Shown: positions 1 to 8,362, numbered from the stretch's first letter. The stretch is DNA of 60,786 nucleotides from an uncultured Serinicoccus sp. (GCF_947487915.1 NZ_CANKYH010000014.1:1-60786); one strand, 5' to 3'. Notes: generated by a model not told the origin, from the letters alone. Translations and numbers: made by a program.

Positions 1-211
1 CAGGCTGCCCCGGTCAGGTACGCACAAGCTTGGCGCGGCAGCGATACTGCGCTCCGGTGAACATCCTGTACTGCCGCTGGTCGGGCCCCACCGCGAGCTG
101 CGGCTGGGCTCGGACACTCGGGCGCTCCGGCTTCAACTCATGCTCGCAACCGCAGAGGCGCTGGCCCCGCCGGTAGCAGTTCGCCCCGCCGCCGTCCGTA
201 ACCTGCGGGCC

Positions 212-946
212 ATGGAAGAAGCCATGCTGACCTCGGTCCTCGCCCCGGCGACGATCGTCACCCTGGGAGGCGGTGGGTTCTCCATGTCTGAGGACGGCCG
301 CTCCCTGATCGACGACTACCTGCTCGAGCTGACCGGGACCGAACGCCCCAAGGTCTGCTTCATCCCGACGGCCAGCGGCGACTCCCACACCTACTCCGAG
401 CGGTTCCTGCAAGCGTTCACGAGTCGAGCCCAGACGTCCGTGCTCTCCCTCTTCTGCCAGGACCCTTGGGGTTACACCACCCCTGCCATGCTGCTGGACC
501 AGGACCTCGTCTACGTCGGCGGCGGATCGACCGCCAACCTGCTAGCGCTGTGGCGTCTTCACGGACTGCCCGACATCCTGCGTCGCGCCGCCGGGCAGGG
601 GACCGTACTGGCCGGGATCAGCGCGGGGATGAACTGCTGGTTCCAGGCATCCTCCACCGACTCCTACGGCGACCTGTCCCCGCTGCGCGACGGTCTCGGC
701 TTCCTACCCGGAGGGGCGTGCCCGCACCTGCTCGGCGAGCAGGACCGCCGCGCCAGCCTGCGCCGCTGGGTTGCTACCGGACAGATGCCGACCACCTACG
801 CCGCCGACGACCACGTGGCTCTGGTATGGCGCGACGGCTCACTCATCGAAGCGATCGGCGAAGCCGAGGAGCACCCGGCCCTTCGGGTCCAGCGTGCCGG
901 CGACCAGGCGGTCGAGCACGAGATCCCCGTGCGCCTGCTGAGCTGA
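212..946 (+). CDS. Peptidase E-like (family S51) serine peptidase
   Basis: Predicted cytoplasmic serine peptidase of the S51/PepE family, which has a class-I glutamine-amidotransferase-like fold; characterised members cleave Asp-X dipeptides or cyanophycin. The 244-aa product has the glycine-rich N-terminal strand (TLGGGGFSM), a YVGGGSTANLL motif near residues 101-111, and the nucleophile elbow GISAGM with the presumed catalytic Ser at about residue 137. No signal peptide is seen. The frame is open upstream to an ATG at 140, but the extra 24 residues look like non-family sequence; 212 or 224 are the reasonable starts. It stands alone, convergent with the toxin gene at 1008. Substrate is unknown. 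Confidence 0.8.
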   Translation: MEEAMLTSVLAPATIVTLGGGGFSMSEDGRSLIDDYLLELTGTERPKVCFIPTASGDSHTYSERFLQAFTSRAQTSVLSLFCQDPWGYTTPAMLLDQDLVYVGGGSTANLLALWRLHGLPDILRRAAGQGTVLAGISAGMNCWFQASSTDSYGDLSPLRDGLGFLPGGACPHLLGEQDRRASLRRWVATGQMPTTYAADDHVALVWRDGSLIEAIGEAEEHPALRVQRAGDQAVEHEIPVRLLS

Positions 947-1007
947 GCCACCCTCGGGCCACCGCGTGGGATCGGAGGCCATGGTCCCAGGGTGCCGTTG
1001 GCGGCGG

Positions 1008-1334
1008 TCAGGGCTCTTCGAGCAATGGCGCTTCGAGGTCATACGCCAGCACGATGGCTCGTGCAAGGTGTCGCTCCTGCTCGGGCGTGAGGAAACCCAG
1101 CGTCCGGCCCAGGAGGTCGACGGGGATGGTCAGGACGTTGTCGATCGAGACAGCGCTGCGGTGGTCCAGCCCGTTGGCACGTCCCACCGGCACTTCGCTG
1201 GACAACCCCTTGACGGTCGACGTGATGGGGGCCACGGTCACCTTGGTCATCACGGCCCGGGCGGTGTCGCGGGTGAGCACCAGGACGGGGCGGGGCTTGT
1301 CCAGACGCGCCAGGCAGATCTCGCGCACGATCAC
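1008..1334 (-). CDS. MazF/PemK-type mRNA interferase toxin
   Basis: 108-aa toxin of the MazF/PemK endoribonuclease family, expected to cleave mRNA when freed from its antitoxin. The N-terminus has the family pattern of an Arg-Pro-Val-Leu-Val-Leu strand, followed by a VAPITSTVKGLSSEV segment, which in MazF proteins carries the catalytic Thr/Ser region, and a second conserved stretch SAVSIDNVLTIP. Its ATG overlaps the stop codon of the upstream antitoxin by 4 bp (1331-1334), the usual coupled arrangement for such pairs. Whether it acts on mRNA or on tRNA/rRNA cannot be told from sequence. Confidence 0.85.
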   Translation of the reverse strand: MIVREICLARLDKPRPVLVLTRDTARAVMTKVTVAPITSTVKGLSSEVPVGRANGLDHRSAVSIDNVLTIPVDLLGRTLGFLTPEQERHLARAIVLAYDLEAPLLEEP

Positions 1335-1564
1335 TCGTCCAGCGTCGCGTGGGCCACGGACCAGATGACGAGTTCGTCGAGATCATCGACCGTGCCCTTC
1401 TCCTTCAAGATGTGGGCGTCCTGCTCTGCGGCTTGACGGCGCATCTCGCGCTCCAGGGCCACGGCCACCAGTGCGGCTCGACTAGGGGCCTTGCCACTGG
1501 CCACGCTGCGGTCCAGAAAGCGCACCATCTCATCGGGGAGCCGTACGGCGATCTGGGTCGTCAT
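1331..1564 (-). CDS. Ribbon-helix-helix antitoxin partner of the MazF-type toxin
   Basis: 77-aa protein with an N-terminal ribbon-helix-helix DNA-binding signature (TQIAVRLPDEMVRFLDRSV) and a charged C-terminal tail expected to wrap the toxin. The start is set at the ATG giving MTTQIAV; the frame extends 7 residues upstream to 1585 but those residues precede the beta strand and are not needed. The gene lies directly upstream of the toxin and overlaps it by 4 bp, so the two are translationally coupled. It should repress its own promoter together with the toxin. MazF toxins paired with RHH antitoxins are common in actinobacteria. Confidence 0.8.
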   Translation of the reverse strand: MTTQIAVRLPDEMVRFLDRSVASGKAPSRAALVAVALEREMRRQAAEQDAHILKEKGTVDDLDELVIWSVAHATLDE

Positions 1565-1669
1565 GCCCTCAACATACCGCACCACATCCCATATTGGGAT
1601 GCACTACGCCGCGCCGAACCGCGGGGTCACACCTGCAGATGGAGGCGGAGCGTGGTCGGTGCGTCCAGG

Positions 1670-2572
1670 TCAGACCCCTGGTTGGGGAGCGGGCACGACG
1701 TCGCGCCACGAGTGCTGCGGCGCGTATCCGAGGAGCTCTCGGGCCTTGTCGATGGAGTAGAAGGTCTCGTCACGACCCATCTGACGACTCAGCGTCACCC
1801 CGTCGTAGAAGCGGTCCCGGACTTCCTGGGTCGTCAGGGCGACGGACATGTCCGCGTTGGCGACGTTGAAGACCTCGTAGCCGAGCCCATCGACCTCCAG
1901 ACAACGCTGCACCATCTGGCTGAGGTCTCGCGTGTCGATGTAGGCGAAGATGTTGCGCCGCCTCAGCGACGGATCGGCCAGGAAGTCCGGGAACATCTCG
2001 GCGTACTCGTCCGGCTCGATGACGTTGTTGATCCGCAGTCCGTAGACGTCGCCGCCGTTGCGAGCCTGGAAGGAGCGCGCCGTCACCTCGTTGGCCACCT
2101 TGGACATGGCGTAGGAGTCCTCCGGCACCGTCGGGTGGTCCTCGTCAACCGGCACGTACTGCGGTCGTCGCTCGCCCTGCGCGAAGCAGATCCTGTAGGT
2201 CGTCTCCGAAGAGGCGAACACGATCTTGCGGACGCCCAACCGGGTCGCGGCCTCGAGCACGTTGTACGTACTCAGCACGTTGTTCGCGTAGGTGCGTGCA
2301 TCGGAGGCGATCAGGATCGCCGGCACCGCCGCGAAGTGCACCACAGCGTCGTAGGCAGGCTTCCTCGCCAGCTCCAGCTCCCCCATCCGCGCCAGCCCCG
2401 ACAACGCCGAGTAGGTCTCACCGGTGTCGGTGAGGTCGACCCTCAGGTCGGCCACGGCCGGATGATTCAGAGGGACGAGGTCGGCGTTGGTGACCTGATG
2501 ACCCTGCTCGGCCAAGTAGGGCGCGACGTGCCTGCCAGCCTTGCCACTACCCCCGGTGAAGAAGATTCGCAT
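1670..2572 (-). CDS. NAD-dependent epimerase/dehydratase (extended SDR)
   Basis: 300-aa extended short-chain dehydrogenase/reductase acting on an unknown, probably nucleotide-sugar-type, substrate. It begins with the Rossmann glycine motif TGGSGKAGRHV (residues 6-16), has the Asp of an NAD-binding second strand, FASSETTY in the active-site region and the catalytic Tyr-Lys pair in SYAMSK. The ATG start gives an N-terminus at exactly the beta-1 strand expected for the family. It is a single gene on the minus strand with a separate small hypothetical gene 81 bp upstream. Codon use contains more A/T-ending codons than the 7.5-54 kb region, hinting at accessory origin. Substrate is not inferable. 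Confidence 0.8.
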   Translation of the reverse strand: MRIFFTGGSGKAGRHVAPYLAEQGHQVTNADLVPLNHPAVADLRVDLTDTGETYSALSGLARMGELELARKPAYDAVVHFAAVPAILIASDARTYANNVLSTYNVLEAATRLGVRKIVFASSETTYRICFAQGERRPQYVPVDEDHPTVPEDSYAMSKVANEVTARSFQARNGGDVYGLRINNVIEPDEYAEMFPDFLADPSLRRRNIFAYIDTRDLSQMVQRCLEVDGLGYEVFNVANADMSVALTTQEVRDRFYDGVTLSRQMGRDETFYSIDKARELLGYAPQHSWRDVVPAPQPGV

Positions 2573-2653
2573 GGCGTGATTACACCACCCGCACGACTCT
2601 GCCCGCCGGACAGACCGTCTCGTGCCGTCCTGGGGCCTGACAGAGCCCCGGGG

Positions 2654-2968
2654 TCACCTGTCCGCGGGTCCCTCCCCCGGCTCCCGGATGAGCCGCAGGT
2701 GCCGCTGCAGCCGAGGGCGGGCCTCCTCGAGCACCGCGTCCAGGCCGCGCACCGCGGGGTCGGGGTAGAACCCGGAGGTGTCGTTGGCGCGGTAGTAGAG
2801 GCCGGCTGGTCGGTGGGCACCGTCGACCACGTGCGGCCACGGGAGGTAGATGACCGTGACCGACTCACCCTCGAGGTCCACCTCGCTGCTGCGGGGGGCC
2901 TCGTGCTCCGTCGGAAAACTCAGGATGGTGGCACTCTCGTCCCTGGCTCCCGGACCCTGCTCCGTCAT
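2654..2968 (-). CDS. Hypothetical protein, 104 aa
   Basis: Not recognised. The product is soluble and acidic at the N-terminus, with a central segment (EGESVTVIYLPWPHVVDG) that looks like two beta strands and an aromatic-rich stretch GLYYRANDTSGFYPDP, then an Arg-rich helix. Third positions are strongly G/C biased, which supports a real gene. Start is uncertain: the ATG at 2968 is used, with a GTG three codons upstream as alternative. It is oriented like the SDR gene that follows it on the minus strand, 81 bp away, and could be co-transcribed with it. Confidence 0.5.
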   Translation of the reverse strand: MTEQGPGARDESATILSFPTEHEAPRSSEVDLEGESVTVIYLPWPHVVDGAHRPAGLYYRANDTSGFYPDPAVRGLDAVLEEARPRLQRHLRLIREPGEGPADR

Positions 2969-3101
2969 GTCACACACCGTACCGCTCAGGTTCAGGTCTG
3001 GCCGGATGCTGCTCGGTCATGACTTGACCGTGCTGTCGAAGACTCGTGCCGACGTCTGGACGCTGCTGTGGCCCCACCCGCCGACCAGCAGCAATCCGCC
3101 C

Positions 3102-3329
3102 TCAGAGCTTCTCGAGCTTGGGGAACGGGCTGACGATGCGCATCGTGCGAGCGCCGAAGTTCACCGTGACCGCCTCGTCCTCCGTGCCCACCACACGTCC
3201 GAGGCCAAAGGCCTGGTGCGAGACCCGGTCATGGAGCTCGAAGTGCTCGATCTCCGGCTCGACTCGTGGCTCGAAGGGGCTGGAGGCGAGGTGGCGGCGC
3301 TGAGTTCCGGACCGGGTTGTTGTGATCAC
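3102..3329 (-). CDS. Small protein with UvrD/PcrA-C-terminal-like (Tudor-type) domain
   Basis: 75-aa protein from a GTG start. Residues about 32-68 (LHDRVSHQAFGLGRVVGTED, ending with VNFG) match the pattern of the small SH3/Tudor-like module at the C-terminus of UvrD/PcrA helicases and CarD-like proteins: a DRV-H-FG-G-V strand set followed by a short V-FG strand. In UvrD this module binds RNA polymerase or DNA; here it is free-standing, so the role is unknown. The first 30 residues are basic and probably disordered. No partner genes are adjacent. Confidence 0.6.
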   Translation of the reverse strand: MITTTRSGTQRRHLASSPFEPRVEPEIEHFELHDRVSHQAFGLGRVVGTEDEAVTVNFGARTMRIVSPFPKLEKL

Positions 3330-3662
3330 CCCTCAGTATGCGCCTCCCAGAGCCATGCCAGCCACAACCGACGACAACAGGTGACGCGGAGACGGCCACA
3401 CGTCCGCTTCGGCGGACGGCGCTTCGCGCGCGTCCGGCATGGTGGCTGGAGGGTGTTGCACGAGCTGGTGCAGCGTTTTCAGCCCACACCAGGGGTGCCG
3501 TCTGCATTCTGGGGGAGGTGCGGCACAGCGACGTCGAGCGCTACCTGATCGACTAGCGGCCTGATCGGCGGGCGAGGGTAGGAGGACGCAGCCCCTTGCG
3601 TCGAGGTCTGTGGCGCGCAGGGCGTCCCGGCCGGCCGTCGGGCCTGCCACTAGCGTGTGCTC
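3330..3662. other. 333-bp stretch with no supported gene
   Basis: Lies between divergent genes. A short plus-strand frame (3338-3556) ends in residues resembling the C-terminus of a MerR/excisionase-type helix-turn-helix protein (RHSDVERYLID), so it may hold a decayed remnant, but it lacks the rest of such a domain. The sequence tagcgt at 3651 could be a -10 for a leaderless transcript of the acyltransferase gene. Confidence 0.4.
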
Positions 3663-4238
3663 ATGCTTCGACCCCTGGTGGCTCGCGCCTTCTGGTCGCT
3701 CAGCCGCTGGAGGCTGTCCACCGCACCCGCACCAGAGCGGCCCACGGTGCTCGTCGGCGCACCGCATACCTCGAACTGGGACTTCGTCCTCATGCTCGGA
3801 ATCACCTGGCGCCTGGACATGGACATCCGGTGGCTGGGCAAGCAGAGCCTCTTCTCGGGCTGGCGTGGTCCGCTGATGCGTGCTCTCGGAGGCATTCCCG
3901 TCGACCGGTCGAACGCCGGCCGTGTCGTCGACGAGGTGCTCGAGCGCGTCCGGTCCGGCGAGGTCTTCGGCCTCGTGGTCACACCCGACGGAACCCGTGG
4001 GGGGCACACTCACTGGAAGTCCGGTTTCTACCGCATCGCCCGCGAGAGCGGGATGCCGGTGACGCTCGGCTATGTCGACCGCACCACGATGACGACAGGT
4101 CTGGGTCCGACCCTGGAGATGACCGGAGACGTCACGGCTGACATGGACCGCATCCGAGCGTTCTATGCGGACAAGGCAGGTGCCCGTCCCGACCTGCGCG
4201 TCGAGCCCCGGCTGCGCGAGGAGACTCGAGACGTATGA
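3663..4238 (+). CDS. 1-acyl-sn-glycerol-3-phosphate acyltransferase-like protein
   Basis: 191-aa PlsC-superfamily acyltransferase. The catalytic HX4D motif is present as HTSNWD (residues about 36-41), followed by the substrate-binding GGIPVDRS block and a third motif around TPDGTRG. These are the hallmarks of lysophosphatidate acyltransferases; short family members such as this lack membrane anchors and may acylate other lipids. The start at 3663 is preferred over a GTG two codons earlier. No ribosome-binding site is obvious and a TAGCGT box 7 bp upstream suggests leaderless translation. It is a single gene, so its lipid target is unknown. Confidence 0.8.
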   Translation: MLRPLVARAFWSLSRWRLSTAPAPERPTVLVGAPHTSNWDFVLMLGITWRLDMDIRWLGKQSLFSGWRGPLMRALGGIPVDRSNAGRVVDEVLERVRSGEVFGLVVTPDGTRGGHTHWKSGFYRIARESGMPVTLGYVDRTTMTTGLGPTLEMTGDVTADMDRIRAFYADKAGARPDLRVEPRLREETRDV

Positions 4239-4295
4239 CGGACTCGCCCACCACCCGTTGTTGGACGTCGGCTGCGGACCTGGGCGTGACGTGGC

Positions 4296-4736
4296 TCAGG
4301 ACACATCGGCGGCGGGCCGTCCGTATCCCGCCCGGTCGGTCTGATCGATGCCGTGCCGCTCGTCGGAGTAGAGGTGGATCTCATGGCCGTCGGGGTCGCC
4401 CAGCACCATGAGCCAGCCCACGGTTGCGTCGATCACGGGCGAGTGAGGCACCTGCAGGTCGTCCAGCCACCGGCCCCACTCGTCGACGGCGCCCCGGTCA
4501 GCCACACCGAGCATCAGCTCCAGCCCTGGAACGCTGCGCGCTTCCGGACTCTCGCGCAGGGACAGGCCGGGCCGCTCGAAGTCGCGGAACACCCCCGCCA
4601 CCCCTCGGACCACGCCGTCGGAGTCAGGGAACTCCAGCTGGCCGGACCACCCGAACACCCGGCTCCACCACTCCCGGCTCCGGGCCAGGTCGGTGACCGG
4701 CAACTTCACGAAGCGCAGTCCTGTCAGTGCAGGCAT
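4296..4736 (-). CDS. VOC (glyoxalase/bleomycin-resistance fold) protein
   Basis: 146-aa single VOC module. The start at 4736 gives an N-terminal beta strand (FVKLPVTDLARSREWW) typical of the fold and leaves room for the divergent promoter; longer in-frame starts would run into the regulator gene. The C-terminus has the usual LGDPDGHEIHLYSDE strand containing a candidate metal-ligand Glu/His. It is transcribed away from a TetR-type regulator 64 bp upstream, suggesting the regulator controls it in response to a small molecule that the VOC protein binds or modifies. Specific substrate unknown. Confidence 0.8.
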   Translation of the reverse strand: MPALTGLRFVKLPVTDLARSREWWSRVFGWSGQLEFPDSDGVVRGVAGVFRDFERPGLSLRESPEARSVPGLELMLGVADRGAVDEWGRWLDDLQVPHSPVIDATVGWLMVLGDPDGHEIHLYSDERHGIDQTDRAGYGRPAADVS

Positions 4737-4760
4737 GGCCGACCCTTCCGAGCAATTGAG

Positions 4761-4775
4761 TGCATCGTTGATGCA
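4761..4775. promoter_or_regulatory. Candidate operator between VOC and TetR genes
   Basis: A perfect inverted repeat TGCATC-GTT-GATGCA sits in the 64-bp gap between the divergent VOC and TetR genes, with an overlapping second copy of TGCATCG at 4772. Size and location fit a TetR-family operator controlling both promoters; binding is inferred. Confidence 0.55.
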
Positions 4776-4800
4776 TCGAATATGTTCTAGAGTGGCAGCC

Positions 4801-5469
4801 ATGGACCCCCAGGTCAAGCGACACTACCGATCCCCCTATCGCGAGGGCCGCGCGCGCGAGACGCGACGTCGCGTGCGGCAGGCAGCGACCCGGCTGTTCA
4901 TCGACCGCGGCTACGTCCAGACGACGGTTCGCGACATCGCCGATGCCGCCGGGGTGGGCGCCCGCACCGTTCATACGGCCTACCCTGGCGGCAAACCGGA
5001 GATCTTCCATCGCGCGCTCGACGTCGCCATCGCCGGTGATGAGGAGCCCACCTCTCAGAGTGAGCGGATGGCCGCCACCGGGATGCTGGACAGGCCCACC
5101 GAGCTCGTGACCCGCCTGGTGGAGCAGACCGCCGCACTCCTCGACCGAGCTGGCCCCTTGATCATGACCACAGTGACCTCATCCGGCGCCGATGCGCACA
5201 TGCGACGGCTGGCGAACGAGGGGGCGGCCGCCACCCACGCCAACGTCCGAGCCGTCGCCGTGGCCCTTGCGGAAGCAGGACTCCTGCGGCCGGGCATCGA
5301 TGCCGACCACGCCGCTGACATCTTGTTCACCCTGTGCTCGCCCACCGTGCACGCCCTTCTGCGCCACGACCGCAGCTGGGACGGCCCCGCCTACCGGGAC
5401 TGGCTCGACGACGCCATCCGACGCACCCTGATCACCGACGAGCCCAGCAAGCCGACTCACGAGCACTGA
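4801..5469 (+). CDS. TetR-family transcriptional regulator
   Basis: 222-aa repressor. Residues about 15-65 form the TetR helix-turn-helix: an Arg-rich first helix (RETRRRVRQAATRLF), IDRGYVQTTVRDIADAAGV as the turn and recognition helix, then VHTAYPGGKPEIF. The C-terminal part is helical and variable, as expected for ligand binding. The ATG at 4801 is chosen because it gives a standard basic N-terminal arm. It diverges from the VOC gene with a palindrome (4761-4775) in between and probably represses that gene and itself. The inducer is not inferable. Confidence 0.85.
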   Translation: MDPQVKRHYRSPYREGRARETRRRVRQAATRLFIDRGYVQTTVRDIADAAGVGARTVHTAYPGGKPEIFHRALDVAIAGDEEPTSQSERMAATGMLDRPTELVTRLVEQTAALLDRAGPLIMTTVTSSGADAHMRRLANEGAAATHANVRAVAVALAEAGLLRPGIDADHAADILFTLCSPTVHALLRHDRSWDGPAYRDWLDDAIRRTLITDEPSKPTHEH

Positions 5470-5506
5470 GCACCCAGCACCGGCCCGCCGGGCGCCCGCC
5501 GGGGCC

Positions 5507-6421
5507 TCAGGCGGGGAACACGCCGCTGGAGAGGTAGCGGTCTCCCCGATCGCAGACCACGAAGACGATCGTCGCGCCCTCGACCTCCTCCGCCACCTGC
5601 AGGGCGGTCCAGCACGCGCCGGCCGCGGACACCCCGCCGAAGATGCCCTCCTCGCGGGCCAGCCGGCGGGCCATCTCCTCGGCGTCGGCCTGGGCGACCT
5701 CCACGGTCCGGTCCACCGCTGACGGGTCGAAGATCCGCGGCACGTACCCCGGTGGCCAGGCGCGGATCCCGGGGATCCGCGAACCCTCCGCGGGCTGAGC
5801 CCCGACGATCTGCACCCTGGGGTTGCGCGACTTGAGGAACCGCGAGACCCCGGTGATCGTGCCGGTGGTGCCCATCGCGGACACGAAGTGCGTGATCCGA
5901 CCCTCGGTCTGGCGCCACAGCTCCGGCCCGGTCCCCTCCTCGTGGGCACGCGGGTTGTCCGGGTTGCCGAACTGGTCCAGCACCCGGCCCCTCCCCTCTC
6001 CCTCCAGGCGCGCCACGACGTCCCGGGCCTGCTCCATACCGCCTCCGGCAGGCGTGAGCACCAGCTCTGCTCCATACGCCTTCATCGTCTGGATGCGCTC
6101 GGTCGAGGCGTCCTCGGGCATCACGATGACCAGGGGATAGCCGCTGATCGCCGCCGCCATCGCCAGACCGATCCCGGTGTTGCCGGACGTGGCCTCCAGC
6201 AGGGTGTCGCCCGGAGAGATCTCCCCTCGCTCCTCGGCGCCCCGGATCATGCTGATCGCCGGCCGGTCCTTCACCGAGCCGGCCGGGTTGTTCCCCTCGA
6301 GCTTGGCGAGCAGCACGTTGCCGCGGCGCTCGTTCTCCGGCCCCGGCAGGCGCTGCAGACGCACCAGCGGGGTGTCGCCGATGACGTCCTCCATCGTGGG
6401 GTACGGCCGAGGGTCAGTCAC
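5507..6421 (-). CDS. cysM: Cysteine synthase B (O-acetylserine/thiosulfate sulfhydrylase)
   Basis: 304-aa fold-type II PLP enzyme making cysteine from O-acetylserine and sulfide or thiosulfate. It follows the enterobacterial CysM pattern closely: IGDTPLVRLQ near the N-terminus, the PLP lysine in NNPAGSVKDRPA, the substrate loop EATSGNTGIGLAMAAA, the phosphate-binding SAMGTTGTITGVSRF and the late motif EGIFGGVSAAGA. The GTG at 6421 gives the normal length; the open frame extends further but overlaps the promoter of the divergent cold-shock gene. In the late motif, CysM proteins usually have GVSSGGA; here it reads GVSAAGA, a mild departure at the phosphate/substrate site. No other sulfur genes are adjacent. 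Confidence 0.9.
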   Translation of the reverse strand: MTDPRPYPTMEDVIGDTPLVRLQRLPGPENERRGNVLLAKLEGNNPAGSVKDRPAISMIRGAEERGEISPGDTLLEATSGNTGIGLAMAAAISGYPLVIVMPEDASTERIQTMKAYGAELVLTPAGGGMEQARDVVARLEGEGRGRVLDQFGNPDNPRAHEEGTGPELWRQTEGRITHFVSAMGTTGTITGVSRFLKSRNPRVQIVGAQPAEGSRIPGIRAWPPGYVPRIFDPSAVDRTVEVAQADAEEMARRLAREEGIFGGVSAAGACWTALQVAEEVEGATIVFVVCDRGDRYLSSGVFPA

Positions 6422-6572
6422 CTGCGGGAGTCTACGGCGGCACCCTCCCCTGCCTCGGAACCCACTGCTCGATCCAGGCATCGACGACGGGGGCGCAGGG
6501 GCGAATGGCCTGCGGCCGGGTCGTCGGGGACACTGGGGGTGCACCGATCGTCACCTCGAGAAGGAGTCAGCC

Positions 6573-7514
6573 GTGAGCGAAGGAACCGTGCGGTGGTTCG
6601 ACGCCGACCGGGGGTTCGGCTTCATCGCCCTCGGAGAGGACGCCGAGGACCTCTACGTGCACGCGTCCGACATCCTCGGCAGCGACACGACCAAGCTGCT
6701 CCGGGAGGGGCAGGTGGTCGAGTTCGAGATCGGGGAGGGTGACCGCGGCCCGCTCGCGCGCCGCGTCCGGGTCACCGCCGACCAGCCCGCCGACGCCCCG
6801 CTGGGCCTGCTCGGCACCGTCTCGTGGTTCGAGCCGGCCAAGGGGTATGGCTTCATCACCCCCGACGGCGACGGTGACGAGATCTTCCTGCACAGCTCGG
6901 CCATCGTGCCGGGGGGCATGGTCTCCGAGGGCCAGCGGGTCGCCTTCCTCGTGGTCGACGGGGAGAAGGGTCCGCAGGCGGACCACCTGCTCCCCCTGTC
7001 GGATCAGGCCGGCCAGCAGGCCGAGGCCGCGGACGGGGCGGACGGCACCGTGTCCTGGTACGACGACGACAAGGGCTTCGGGTTCATCGCGCCCGAGACC
7101 GGCGGCCCCGACGTCTTCGTCCACGCCCGGGCGCTCGCCGACGGCCTCCCCGCGCTGGAGGAGGGCGACCGGGTGACCTTCGACACCGTCGAGGGCGACC
7201 GGGGCCCCCAGGCCCGCGACGTGCGCCTCGCGGGCGGCTCCGCGCGCCGGGGCGCCCCCTCGCGGTCGACCCCCTCCCGGTCCGGACCGCGGCGGGGGTC
7301 CGACGGCCCGGCTCGCGGCGGCCAGGGCGTGGTGGCGCGCTACGACGCGGACCGTGGTTTCGGCTTCATCACCCCGGACACGGGTGGTGCGGACCTCTTC
7401 GTGCACGTGTCGGTCCTGCGCGACGGCGACATCCTCTACCCGGGTGACCGGGTGCGCTACCAGGTGCGCCAGAGCGACCGCGGACCGCAGGCCGACCGCG
7501 TCGAGCTCGAGTGA
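6573..7514 (+). CDS. Protein with four tandem cold-shock domains
   Basis: 313-aa protein built almost entirely of four CSD (OB-fold) modules at about residues 1-70, 78-145, 157-222 and 248-313. Each has the nucleic-acid-binding RNP1 and RNP2 boxes: RGFGFI/LYVHAS, KGYGFI/IFLHSS, KGFGFI/VFVHAR and RGFGFI/LFVHVS. A Ser/Arg/Gly-rich linker (about 224-246) separates the third and fourth. Ordinary bacterial Csp proteins are a single 65-70-aa module, so this should bind longer single-stranded RNA or DNA, as a chaperone or translational regulator. The GTG start has AAGGAG (6561-6566) at good spacing. It diverges from cysM and stands alone. Confidence 0.85.
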   Translation: MSEGTVRWFDADRGFGFIALGEDAEDLYVHASDILGSDTTKLLREGQVVEFEIGEGDRGPLARRVRVTADQPADAPLGLLGTVSWFEPAKGYGFITPDGDGDEIFLHSSAIVPGGMVSEGQRVAFLVVDGEKGPQADHLLPLSDQAGQQAEAADGADGTVSWYDDDKGFGFIAPETGGPDVFVHARALADGLPALEEGDRVTFDTVEGDRGPQARDVRLAGGSARRGAPSRSTPSRSGPRRGSDGPARGGQGVVARYDADRGFGFITPDTGGADLFVHVSVLRDGDILYPGDRVRYQVRQSDRGPQADRVELE

Positions 7515-7530
7515 GCGGCGGGCCCTGACC

Positions 7531-7893
7531 TCACCAGCACAGGCAGAAGGGGTGGCCGGCCGGGTCGGCATACACCTGGAAGCCGTGCTCGGCGGCCAGG
7601 TCGTCCGCCTCCTGGAGCACGGTGGCGCCCCACCCCAGGGCCTCGCCGTGGGCGGACGCGATCTCGGCGACCACCAGGTCGAGGTGCATCTGCTGGGGTA
7701 GTCCGTCCGGCCACTCGGGGGCCCGCTGGCCCGGGGCCAGCTGCACGCACAGGGCCTCGCTCTCGCCCACCCGCACCGACCACCAGTCGTCGTCCTCCTG
7801 GTGGGCCGTGCCGCCCAGCATCCCGGCCCAGAAGGCGGCCTCCGGCTCCGGGTCGGCTGCGTCGAGCACGAGGATGTGCGCCTTGATGTCCAT
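7531..7893 (-). CDS. VOC-family protein
   Basis: 120-aa protein of the glyoxalase-like (VOC) group. The N-terminal strand AHILVLDAADPEPEAAFWAGMLGG and the C-terminal YADPAGHPFCLCW are typical. The Asp-Pro-Ala-Gly-His-Pro-Phe-Cys-Leu pattern marks the uncharacterised glyoxalase-like (VOC-like) family common in actinobacteria. It is convergent with the cold-shock gene (16-bp gap). A related two-domain protein lies at 8363, so this region holds recent paralogues. Ligand unknown. Confidence 0.75.
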   Translation of the reverse strand: MDIKAHILVLDAADPEPEAAFWAGMLGGTAHQEDDDWWSVRVGESEALCVQLAPGQRAPEWPDGLPQQMHLDLVVAEIASAHGEALGWGATVLQEADDLAAEHGFQVYADPAGHPFCLCW

Positions 7894-7959
7894 CCGGCCA
7901 GTCTGCCCGTGCTGCACGCCGGGCACCAGGACATGACGTCGGCGGCCTAGCGTGAGGTC

Positions 7960-8310
7960 ATGCACTGGACCCGCTCGTCGGTGGCCTGGGTGGCCGCCCT
8001 CGTCGCCCTCTCCGCGCTCCTGAGGGCGCTGCGCCGCCTGCTGGAGCCCGAGGACCGTCCCGTGGCGCTGGCCGTCGCGGTCGTCGTCGTCGCCGCAGCA
8101 GCGCTCATGCCGCCCGCTCGGGGTCGCGGCCGGGTGAGCGTCGAGCAGGCGGGCTGGCGGACGGTGCTGCAGGTCTTCCTCGCCGCAGCCGTCACCGCGC
8201 TCGCCGCGCTGGCAGGTCTGGGGGTGGTGGTGGCCGGGGGGCTCGGCATCGCGGCCGCTGCCGCCGTGCCACTGGCCTGGCCGGCGCCCCGACAGCACCC
8301 AGAGCCGTGA
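7960..8310 (+). CDS. Small membrane protein, unknown function
   Basis: 116-aa protein with two or three hydrophobic segments: about 7-22 (VAWVAALVALSALLRAL), 34-50 (ALAVAVVVVAAAALMPP) and 72-105 (VFLAAAVTALAALAGLG and following). A short basic loop (ARGRGR) lies between, suggesting a two- to three-pass inner-membrane protein. No conserved motif is recognised. It diverges from the VOC gene with a 66-bp gap. Low-complexity Ala/Val/Leu composition gives some risk of a spurious frame, but codon positions and the free intergenic location favour a gene. Confidence 0.5.
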   Translation: MHWTRSSVAWVAALVALSALLRALRRLLEPEDRPVALAVAVVVVAAAALMPPARGRGRVSVEQAGWRTVLQVFLAAAVTALAALAGLGVVVAGGLGIAAAAAVPLAWPAPRQHPEP

Positions 8311-8362
8311 CCGCCGAACCCGCGACTCGACCACCAGTAGCCTGATCTTGTCGGAGACGTCC

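Noticed and set aside
1349..3022. A 557-codon plus-strand frame
   Set aside because: It runs antisense through the antitoxin, the SDR and the 104-aa gene; composition is His/Arg/Val-rich shadow sequence.
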